Assembly: GCF_024159025.1 (NCBI RefSeq)
Contig: NZ_JAMYXC010000155.1
Span: forward strand, 1-36,090
Source of the DNA: Limimaricola litoreus
Lineage (GTDB): Bacteria > Pseudomonadota > Alphaproteobacteria > Rhodobacterales > Rhodobacteraceae
Length of the DNA stretch: 36,090 bases
Direction: 5' to 3'
How positions within the stretch are numbered: the stretch's first letter is position 1; each line of letters starts with the position of its first letter. Made by a program: the position numbers and the translations under genes. Shown here piece by piece: positions 29,430-36,090 of this stretch. The notes under the pieces were generated by a model. The model saw only the letters and a list, made by a program, of their open reading frames with translations. It searched no databases and had not been told where the DNA came from.

Positions 29430-30486
29430 CCTCTCCGTCCGAATACAGAATATCCCCGTGGATATTTCCGTCGGGCTCTATATTTATTGTTATCTCGTCG
29501 TCGCCCTTAGTTGTCTCAATCTGAATGCCCCCATAAATTGTCGGGAAAATTCCAGAATCCGAGAACCATGCAGCGTCCAGTTTAATTAAGCTATCCGCCA
29601 ATTGCAATGATTGATCGGAGATTTCGGGACCCTCGCCATCCAGCCATCCACCTTTCAGCGCTGAGAGTTCTGCCAATCTCTCCTTAGCTCTACTCAACGC
29701 GGAGCGATATTTCTCAGTCAGCGGATCATGCAGCTCTACAGCGTGAACCTCCGTAACCTTTCTTGCTTTATCATCGGCATCCAGCTCGAGGGTTAGCTCA
29801 AAGCTTACGTCATTCAGTAGATACCCATTGAATTCGTCAAATGCGCGCTCCGCGACCTCCAGCCGAAGGACACCATGCTCTTCTGTTTCAACTTCGATCC
29901 AACCATCAGCAGAAACTGCATGAAGAGTTCCAACTCCATCCAAGCGCTTCTCGTAAGTTTCACGAATTCTTGTAATCAGGTCTTTTCTAAGCTTTAGGTC
30001 AACAGATACGACACTACCACCCCTCCCGCGGGAGCCTACAAAATCTATTTTCTCACCCGATTTCAGACCAGCGCCAAATCTATTGAGCGCTGCTATCTGA
30101 TCTCTTTTCAAAACAGGCCTGTAGCTCGTGTCGTTGGCCGCATTATCAAATAGCTCCGATACGCGCTCATAGGACACAGCAAAGAGATCGGAGGCGTCCC
30201 CCGTCATTCCCGGAAGGAAGCTTTGCCCCTGATCAAAGCTCGGAACCAAGACTGGAACGGAGCTTCCATCCTCAATTGAGATCAGATCTAAATTCAAACT
30301 TGCATCGAAGCCGCGGGGAACTCGTTGTCGGCCTACATGATGGGAAAGCCATTCACTTTTAGCAAATGCAACCAAGAGATCACGGAAAGCTTCGATGTCT
30401 GGCAGGACCCCAACAGGAAGGCGCCTCTCTCGAAAGCGTTGCCCCGAGAACCTCAGCCTGAATCCATCTTCTTTTTGTTCGCTCAT
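29347..30486 (-). CDS. Hypothetical protein, first gene of a lower-GC pair (379 aa)
   Basis: MSEQKEDGFRLRFSGQRFRE, then a segment with SLNLDLISIEDGSSVPVLVP. A middle part is beta-rich and basic (KIDFVGSRGRGGSVVSVDLK), and the C-terminal ~90 residues are separate (GWLDGEGPEISDQSLQLADS, FPTIYGGIQIETTKGDDEIT). There is no membrane segment. GGGGAG five bases upstream fixes the ATG at 30486. The composition differs from its neighbours and it lies beside a resolvase, which suggests recent transfer. I do not recognise the family. Confidence 0.7.
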   Translation of the reverse strand: MSEQKEDGFRLRFSGQRFRERRLPVGVLPDIEAFRDLLVAFAKSEWLSHHVGRQRVPRGFDASLNLDLISIEDGSSVPVLVPSFDQGQSFLPGMTGDASDLFAVSYERVSELFDNAANDTSYRPVLKRDQIAALNRFGAGLKSGEKIDFVGSRGRGGSVVSVDLKLRKDLITRIRETYEKRLDGVGTLHAVSADGWIEVETEEHGVLRLEVAERAFDEFNGYLLNDVSFELTLELDADDKARKVTEVHAVELHDPLTEKYRSALSRAKERLAELSALKGGWLDGEGPEISDQSLQLADSLIKLDAAWFSDSGIFPTIYGGIQIETTKGDDEITINIEPDGNIHGDILYSDGEDEELSDVGSIIEVIRRFGGTVEGGAFG

Positions 30487-30801
30487 CCCGGCTCCCCAAG
30501 GCGTCTGCCCCCCTACCGCATTGATATAGAACCATCAACGCTCACTTCTGCAAGAAACTACAAGCTTTGAGATGAATATTCTCTTGTATCGATGCCTCGC
30601 CCTTCAAGTGGCGTGGGTGCTCGTGCCTTGAGCTTCTCGATTGTCGCGACCCTATGCCACCTGCAGCATGCCACCTGCAGCTACTCAAAAACGACCGTTT
30701 TTGGAGCGCTCGTTTGGAACGGTAGAAATACGAGGCTTGACGTCTCCAAAAACCCCGGTCAAAACCGTTTGAGTTTTTGAAGGTTTTTGGCGGAGCTTCA
30801 T
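30487..30801. other. Intergenic region with a candidate res site
   Basis: No gene is supported. It contains a 12-base direct repeat GCCACCTGCAGC (30656-30667, 30670-30681) and a compact set of inverted repeats at 30684-30790, described separately. Confidence 0.6.
30684..30790. promoter_or_regulatory. Candidate res (resolution) site of the serine resolvase
   Basis: CAAAAACG-AC-CGTTTTTG at 30686-30703 is a perfect palindrome around a two-base centre, the layout of a serine recombinase crossover site. CCAAAAACC (30746-30754) and GGTTTTTGG (30782-30790) form a second inverted pair next to the gene. The adjoining region carries additional partial copies (GTCAAAACCGTTTGAG). Confidence 0.6.
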
Positions 30802-31341
30802 GTGATCCTTGGCTACGCGCGGGTCTCGACGGAAGATCAGAGTCTGGATGCTCAGGTGGTGGCTCTCGAAGGCGCCGGGGTCGAACGGATCTATGCAGAT
30901 AAGGCCTCCGGATCGAAGCTGGCTCGACCAGAACTCGAGCGTCTCCTTGACCAGCTGCGCCCCGGCGACGTGGTAGTTGTCGCGAAATACGACCGGCTCA
31001 GTCGCTCGCTCCAAGACCTCCTGACGATCGTGGATATAATTCAATCCAAGGGCGTAGGCTTCCGGTCACTCGCCGAGGACATTGACACCACAACACCCGC
31101 AGGGCGGCTTGTCTTCCATGTCTTCGCCTCGATTGCCCAGTTCGAACGCGAGAGGATCGTCGAGAGGACAAGGGAGGGACTGGCCGCGGCTCGCAAACGT
31201 GGGCGAGTGGGCGGTAGGCCTCCCGCCCTGTCCAAGGAACGCCGCGCTGAGGTTCAACGGATGCGTGACCATGAGGGGCGATCGGTTTTGGAGTTGGCTC
31301 GGTTGTTCCAAGTTTCTCCGAATACCATCAGACGGGCCTGA
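30802..31341 (+). CDS. Serine resolvase/invertase family recombinase (179 aa)
   Basis: VILGYARVSTEDQSLDAQVV contains the catalytic serine in the YARVST motif. It continues with DKASGSKLARPELERLLDQL, DVVVVAKYDRLSRSLQDLLT, FRSLAEDIDTTTPAGRLVFH and AQFERERIVERTREGLAAAR, then a C-terminal helix-turn-helix (RSVLELARLFQVSPNTIRRA). Length is normal for Tn3-type resolvases. The GTG at 30802 with GGAG six bases before gives the standard N-terminus; a TTG at 30787 is less likely. It probably resolves plasmid dimers or transposition co-integrates at the site just upstream. Confidence 0.92.
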   Translation: MILGYARVSTEDQSLDAQVVALEGAGVERIYADKASGSKLARPELERLLDQLRPGDVVVVAKYDRLSRSLQDLLTIVDIIQSKGVGFRSLAEDIDTTTPAGRLVFHVFASIAQFERERIVERTREGLAAARKRGRVGGRPPALSKERRAEVQRMRDHEGRSVLELARLFQVSPNTIRRA

Positions 31342-31390
31342 GGCTGTCGTTTGCCACCGCTGGCGGCGCCTGCGGCTTCACCAGTAAGCA

Positions 31391-34300
31391 TCAGGAGCGA
31401 TCCTGAGCCTCCTCGAAGACTTGGCGGCGGGCCGTCCTGAAGAAATGCCGGATGGCCATCTCGCGGGCTGCGTTGTCGCTCATGACCGCGCTCCTCATCT
31501 CTGTGTCGCGCTGGAACATGCGGATCATGGCACTCATGAACAGGTTTGCGAACTCGGGTCGCACCACGTCCTCAGGGTTGTTGAGGATCATCTCACGGAG
31601 CTCGTCGTCCTCAAGGATCTCGCTGTTCACCTGCTCCAATCGGAGGAAATCCTCCCGCGAGAAGGTTGTGCCGTGCCTGTCGTTGAATGCAGAGACGATC
31701 TCGGAAAGTGACTGCTCCTCTTCCTCGGTATATGGGCTCGCCCCGAACTCCACGATCGGCTGCATCTTGGTTCCATCTCCCGCTCCCAAGGAGGCAGATC
31801 CTTCGTTGGTCTTTTCGATCCGGTAGGCCTCAAGACGCAGCATGTCGTCGGTGATTTCGATCTGCGCGGGGACTGCTCGGGAGGGCAGGAGGCGCACCAG
31901 CCAGTCGAGATAGACGTAGAGACTCTCGAGATTCGAGTCCTCGAGCGGGATGACTTGGCTAACGAAGGCATAGAACCGCATGTAGCTCTTTGCGAGCTGC
32001 CGGAACTCCTCGGTTGCTGCCTCGTCCTCCGCCAGGAGGAACCGGTCTCGAGCACGTCTAACGATGCCCTCAAGCCTTGTTCGCTCGGAGCTCGTCAGAT
32101 CTCGGCCGACGAAGAAGCCCTGAGCGAACTCGTCTATCTCCGTCATGTCTACGGCGGGAGAAGCACGAAGCTGGGCCTCGAGGGTATAGATCTGGTTGAG
32201 GTTCGTCCGTTCCTCAAGAAGGGTTGCCTCGTAGAACGGAGCGAAAGCCGTGCGGATGTCCTCCACGCTGTTCCGGAAATCGAGGATGAAGGTCCTCTCT
32301 TTCCCGGGATGCGTCCGGTTCAACCTGGCCAGTGTCTGAACGGCCTGCAGGCCATCCAGTTTCTTGTCAACATACATAGCGCAGAGCTTCGGTTGATCGA
32401 AACCGGTCTGATACTTCTCCGCGACCACAAGCAATTGGTATTGGAGCTCGTAGGGGGTCCCGTCCGGTTTGATTCCGTTAAACCGTTTCGGGAGCTCTCC
32501 CTCGGAGAACCCATTGGCAGCCTCTTCGGTCCATGTTTGTCCATCGACCTCGAGATCCCCTGAAAAGGCCACGAGGGCCTTCATTTCAGTGTATCCCTGT
32601 TTCTCGATATAGCTTTTCAGGCCTTGCCAGTAGCGCAAGGCATGTTCGCGACTTTCCGTCACCACCATGGCCTTAGCCTCACCGCCGAGCTCACGCATCA
32701 CATGCCGGCGGAAATGCTCCACAATGACCTCGACCTTCTGGCCGATGTTAGTCGGATGTAGGCGGGCAAAACGGGCGACCCGGCGTTGACCATCCCGCGT
32801 GCGCAGGGCGGGGTCATCCTCGATGGTTTTCTCAAGCTGAAAATAGGCTTGGTAGGTCGTGTAGTTTTGCAAGACGTCGAGGATGAAGCCTTCTTCGATG
32901 GCTTGGCGCATCGAGTAGAGGTGAAAGGCGTGCGGAGTTCCATCGGGCCCGATGCGTCCAAAGCGTTCCAGCGTCACAGGTCTTGGTGTGGCTGTGAAGG
33001 CAAAGAAGGAGATGTTCGACTGGGGGCCTCTCGCGCGCTGATATTCAAGGATGACGTCTTCGACGTCCTCGCTGGAGCGGGTCAGCGAGCGCACCATGTC
33101 GGCGTTGGCCTTGCCAGACTGGGAACTGTGAGCCTCGTCGATGATGATCGCAAAGCGCCGAGTGTTCACCCCTGAGAGTCTGGCAAGGTGCTCGGTCCCG
33201 AACTTCTGGATGGTCGTGATGATGATCCGAGCACCCGCTTCGATGGCTGCCTTGAGGTCCCGGGATGTCCCGCCGATCTTCTTCACAAGACCCGGCGTCT
33301 TCTCAAAGCTGGCGACTGTGGCCTGCAGTTGCCGATCCAGAACGAGGCGGTCCGTGATGATGATCGCGGTGTCGAAGATCGGTTTGTCTTGGTCATCGTG
33401 CAGATTGATGGCCTGATGAGCCAACCAAGCGATGGTGTTCGACTTTCCGGACCCCGCGGAGTGCTGCTCCAGATAGTTGTGCCCGGGTCCGTGGGCGCGG
33501 GCATGCACCAGCGTCTTGCGCACGCAGTCCAGCTGCTGGAACCGCGGAAACAGCATCTTCTGTTTCCCGTCGGATTTGTCGAGGTGGATGAACTTCGACA
33601 TCAAGTCGATCCAGACCTCGCGACCGAATATGGCCTTCCCTTCGGGTTGGTCGGCGTAGAGGTAGCCGATGGCGAAATCGCCCTCGATATCAGGGTTGCC
33701 GGCACCGCCATCGCGACCGCGGTTGAAAGGCAAGAAGCGCGTCTTCCCGTTCATCAGACGCGTCGTCATCGAGACGTGCTCCTGATCGAGGGCGAAATGC
33801 ACCAGCGCCCCTCTCTTGAAGGTGAGGAGCGGCTCGCCAGCCGGCGAGCGATCTTTCCTATACTGGGTCTCGGCATGACGGAATGTCTGGCCGGTGAGGG
33901 TGTTCTTCACCTCCAAGGTCGCGACGGGAATGCCGTTTAGGAAGAGAACGATGTCGATCGCGTTGCCGTGGCGCTTTGAATAGACGACTTGGGTCATCAG
34001 AGTCAGGCGGTTGGCTTGCCAGGCGCGAACCAGGTCGGGATTGAGAGTCGACGCCGGCCGCGGGAACATCAGCCGGAAGTGCAGGTTCGGCACGATCTTG
34101 AAGCCATCACGCAAGACCTCGAGCGTGCCGCGTCCTTTCATGGCTACTTCGAGATTGCGAAAGAATTCGTCTTCGGCAACGCCCGGATATTGCCCTTCCA
34201 AAGTCCTCCAGACTTCGGGTTGGGTATCCTTAATGAAGGCAACCACGACATCCCGGTCCAGCCCTCGGGTCTTGTCGAATGCAGTTGAGGAACGCTCTTC

Positions 34301-34399
34301 GTAGCCTTGAGCGGCAACGAGCTGGTCTACGATATGTCGCTCCACCACCTGTTCGGTGTGCAGCTTCTCGGGCGTGAAGGACTTGGGATGCGTCGTCAT
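31391..34399 (-). CDS. hsdR: Type I restriction endonuclease subunit HsdR (1002 aa)
   Basis: N-terminal nuclease domain with AIDIVLFLNGIPVATLEVKN (D149, E163, K165) and QYRKDR. Then the superfamily 2 motor: Walker A HSAGSGKSNT (GSGKS at 316-320), DEAHSSQSGK (421-424), FFAFTATPRPVTLERFG, and later ALVAFSG, YQTGFDQPKLCAMYVDKKLD and ARLNRTHPGK. The C-terminal ~280 residues are helical, as expected for the part that docks on the methylase complex. It translocates and cuts unmethylated DNA. Length and motifs are intact. It is last in the run hsdS, 130-residue gene, hsdR. Confidence 0.95.
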   Translation of the reverse strand: MTTHPKSFTPEKLHTEQVVERHIVDQLVAAQGYEERSSTAFDKTRGLDRDVVVAFIKDTQPEVWRTLEGQYPGVAEDEFFRNLEVAMKGRGTLEVLRDGFKIVPNLHFRLMFPRPASTLNPDLVRAWQANRLTLMTQVVYSKRHGNAIDIVLFLNGIPVATLEVKNTLTGQTFRHAETQYRKDRSPAGEPLLTFKRGALVHFALDQEHVSMTTRLMNGKTRFLPFNRGRDGGAGNPDIEGDFAIGYLYADQPEGKAIFGREVWIDLMSKFIHLDKSDGKQKMLFPRFQQLDCVRKTLVHARAHGPGHNYLEQHSAGSGKSNTIAWLAHQAINLHDDQDKPIFDTAIIITDRLVLDRQLQATVASFEKTPGLVKKIGGTSRDLKAAIEAGARIIITTIQKFGTEHLARLSGVNTRRFAIIIDEAHSSQSGKANADMVRSLTRSSEDVEDVILEYQRARGPQSNISFFAFTATPRPVTLERFGRIGPDGTPHAFHLYSMRQAIEEGFILDVLQNYTTYQAYFQLEKTIEDDPALRTRDGQRRVARFARLHPTNIGQKVEVIVEHFRRHVMRELGGEAKAMVVTESREHALRYWQGLKSYIEKQGYTEMKALVAFSGDLEVDGQTWTEEAANGFSEGELPKRFNGIKPDGTPYELQYQLLVVAEKYQTGFDQPKLCAMYVDKKLDGLQAVQTLARLNRTHPGKERTFILDFRNSVEDIRTAFAPFYEATLLEERTNLNQIYTLEAQLRASPAVDMTEIDEFAQGFFVGRDLTSSERTRLEGIVRRARDRFLLAEDEAATEEFRQLAKSYMRFYAFVSQVIPLEDSNLESLYVYLDWLVRLLPSRAVPAQIEITDDMLRLEAYRIEKTNEGSASLGAGDGTKMQPIVEFGASPYTEEEEQSLSEIVSAFNDRHGTTFSREDFLRLEQVNSEILEDDELREMILNNPEDVVRPEFANLFMSAMIRMFQRDTEMRSAVMSDNAAREMAIRHFFRTARRQVFEEAQDRS

Positions 34400-34438
34400 A
34401 GCGAACTCGTTAAATGTCTCTGGTTCGAATAGGCCCGG

Positions 34439-34831
34439 TCAGCCGCGCAGGTGATCGAGGATCACGCGGGCATCCTCGATGCTGCGGACTTCGAGGCGGG
34501 CGATGGGATTGCTGCGGAATTCCTCGTAGGCGCTGAGGTTGCTGTTGGCGCCCTTGCCCTCGGCATCCGTCCAGACGCGCCCCTTGGGCTGCTTGTCGAC
34601 ACGCTCCACGCTTGCGGGCAATGCCTTCGGCAGGCCGAAGGGGCGGACTACCCAGAAGTTCACCTGAGAGTCATGGCCGATTTCCACCCCAACGGCGCGG
34701 CGCTTGCCATGGCTGCGCCAGACTTCGAGGTGGACCTTGCCGCTGTTGGCGCGAGCCGAGGGGATGGGCTCGAAGTCCGCGCGCAGGATCGCGCGGACGG
34801 CATCCTTCAGATCTGCAAGTGAGGTGCTCAC
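34439..34831 (-). CDS. Accessory small protein of the type I restriction operon (130 aa)
   Basis: MSTSLADLKDAVRAILRADF, HGKRRAVGVEIGHDSQVNFW then VVRPFGLPKALPASVERVDK and IARLEVRSIEDARVILDHLR. The GTG start overlaps the hsdS stop by four bases, so it is made together with HsdS. Small genes between hsdS and hsdR occur in several type I loci, but this one is not recognised; an anti-restriction or assembly role is speculation. Confidence 0.7.
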   Translation of the reverse strand: MSTSLADLKDAVRAILRADFEPIPSARANSGKVHLEVWRSHGKRRAVGVEIGHDSQVNFWVVRPFGLPKALPASVERVDKQPKGRVWTDAEGKGANSNLSAYEEFRSNPIARLEVRSIEDARVILDHLRG

Positions 34832-36090
34832 TGTCCCATCTCCTCTGCGATCCGGTCGAGCGCCTGATCCGTCGTGCCATTGCGACGGTAGGTAGCTGGG
34901 TCGATCTGTCCGGTGACGGCAGCGGTGATCAGGGAGGCGCGGAGTTCAGTAAGGCGTTGGACGGATGTCATGAGCTTCGAATGAACCTTACGATAAGTCT
35001 GGATACTGGCATCCAATTTCGAAACGATCTCATCCTGTTTTGCCAGTGGGGGCAATGGCGTCCGGAACGAACGAATATCTGGCATGTAGATCGTCTTGTG
35101 TGTCGATCCGATCATCAGGCGCCGAAACTCTGGTTTCATGGCGCGCAGAACGTAGTAGAGGAATTTTGAGCGAACACGCCTTGATGGAATCCACCCTACG
35201 AAGTCCTGAGTAGTTGCCATAGGGCAATCCAGTATTCCGGCGAAACCAACGGACGCCGTTCGCGACAACACGACCGTGCCGCGCGGCAGCATCCGCGCCG
35301 AGGAACTGGCAAGGCCGAGATCGCTCACCTTTTCTTGGGTGTCGCGAAGATAGACGATCTCTCCGCTGCGTAGTTGCCATACGTCGGCGAGCGATACCCA
35401 TGGTTTGTTACACTCTTCCGGCACCCAGTATTCTGGAACCTTTCGGCTCGGCGTGTGTCCGCTTTCCAGCCGCGCGACGTGCAGGAATTTCGGGGCAAGC
35501 CAACCCTCAGGCAGGTCTCCGATCCAGTCACAGCCAGACGGTGAAAACGACCCGTCTTCGTCTTTCCCGGTTACAGCGCGCAGGAAAGATGCTTCCTCTC
35601 GTTCAAGAATGAGCTCAGAAAATCTTCGCTTCTTCTCCACCAGTGCATCAATACGGGCGGTCTCGCGGTCGAGAAAATCGGCAATGGCCTTCTGCACATC
35701 GAGATCTGGACATGGCAATCGCAAGGCGGAGATATCTGACGAGGCAAGGTGTTTCACTGTGCTCGCCGGGGTGAGATCATTGATTACCTTCAGGGCAATA
35801 GGGATCTGGTAGAAAGCAAATCTGCTTATGGTTTTAGATTTTTTCTTCTGCTTGAGCGCGGCAACGCGCTGATTGAGTAAAGCTTCACCTTTTTTCCAAA
35901 AAACGCAGTTGAAGTCGCCATCCATCCCGATCACGAGATCTCCGTTTTTTACAACGAATTGCTGACCGTCGATCCCGGAATATGAGGTGGGAAGTCCTTC
36001 CCCAAGCAGGTCGCGAATTCTAACGACAGGCCGTCCATCACCAATGAGATTGAACCCGTCGGATTTGTAAGGATAGCCATTCATTAGGGT
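34828..36090 (-). CDS. hsdS: Type I specificity subunit HsdS (5' end beyond right edge)
   Basis: Two target-recognition domains are present. The first begins at the window edge with MNGYPYKSDGFN and RPVVRIRDLLGEGLPTSYSG, and is followed by the conserved helix LDVQKAIADFLDRETARIDA, VEKKRRFSELILEREEASF. The second starts WIGDLPEGWLAPKFLHVARL, with SGHTPSRKVPEYW, and ends in PLPPLAKQDEIVSKLD plus the distal helix. An ATG at 36084 looks internal: relatives have ~30-60 residues before NGYP, and the frame stays open to 36090 (T-L-M-N). So the gene is cut by the window, not short. It sets which sequence HsdM and HsdR act on. Confidence 0.92.
   Translation of the reverse strand, partial: TLMNGYPYKSDGFNLIGDGRPVVRIRDLLGEGLPTSYSGIDGQQFVVKNGDLVIGMDGDFNCVFWKKGEALLNQRVAALKQKKKSKTISRFAFYQIPIALKVINDLTPASTVKHLASSDISALRLPCPDLDVQKAIADFLDRETARIDALVEKKRRFSELILEREEASFLRAVTGKDEDGSFSPSGCDWIGDLPEGWLAPKFLHVARLESGHTPSRKVPEYWVPEECNKPWVSLADVWQLRSGEIVYLRDTQEKVSDLGLASSSARMLPRGTVVLSRTASVGFAGILDCPMATTQDFVGWIPSRRVRSKFLYYVLRAMKPEFRRLMIGSTHKTIYMPDIRSFRTPLPPLAKQDEIVSKLDASIQTYRKVHSKLMTSVQRLTELRASLITAAVTGQIDPATYRRNGTTDQALDRIAEEMGQ

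Noticed and set aside
31391-36090. hsdS as a complete 418-residue gene from the ATG at 36084
   Set aside because: That methionine lies inside the first recognition domain motif and the frame continues to the window edge, so the gene is cut by the window.

Overview
The window reads as an accessory plasmid, or most of one, from a GC-rich alphaproteobacterium, probably in or near the Rhodobacteraceae. The evidence is a parA / ribbon-helix-helix / repA partition-replication operon with an iteron origin (18.9-21.0 kb), an alphaproteobacterial-type SOS box (GTTC-N7-GTTC), and coding sequence that is mostly very GC-rich at third positions. I see no relaxase, coupling protein or type IV secretion gene, and no rRNA or tRNA. 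The organism assignment is an inference from gene types.

Layout. (1) 1-3.6 kb and 31.4-36.1 kb, all on the minus strand, are two parts of a type I restriction-modification locus. The left part is a small DUF4258-like protein, a degenerate methylase fused to a specificity domain, and hsdM cut by the left edge. The right part is hsdS cut by the right edge, a 130-residue accessory protein and hsdR. If the molecule is circular these form one operon. (2) 3.6-11.1 kb is plasmid backbone of unknown function: two translationally coupled small genes, a 664-residue protein, and a family of genes behind a three-copy palindromic operator. It also holds an AbrB/winged-helix regulator pair, a small membrane protein coupled to an MbcA/ParS-like protein, and a striking array of ~108-bp repeats (10.09-10.71 kb). 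(3) 11.3-15.8 kb is a recombination module: an excisionase-like DNA-binding protein, two large divergent tyrosine recombinases overlapping by ATGA, and a 130-residue protein. An IS3-family remnant follows. (4) 16.1-18.7 kb holds an Xre regulator operon and a divergent pair controlled from a region containing an SOS box. (5) 18.9-21.5 kb is the replication and partition region. (6) 21.6-30.5 kb is a dense run of defence-type genes: a NYN/LOTUS nuclease, an Mrr-like endonuclease, a Ymh-family protein, and a membrane protein coupled to a PD-(D/E)XK-like protein. A DUF6998-like nuclease with two chained small genes, and a lower-GC two-gene cassette, complete it. A serine resolvase with a candidate res site (30.7-31.3 kb) closes this region.

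How it fits together. Replication is predicted to start at iterons downstream of repA, with a perfect DnaA box beside an AT-rich stretch. ParA and its small RHH partner probably act at a 24-bp-arm inverted repeat upstream of parA, and the same core motif recurs at the repA start. Multimer resolution may use the serine resolvase/res pair, or a dif-like 11-6-11 palindrome at 21.34 kb. The strongest candidates for undescribed systems are the catalytically degenerate methylase-specificity fusion next to a canonical hsdM, the repeat array at 10 kb, the two-recombinase module, and three small coupled operons in the defence region.
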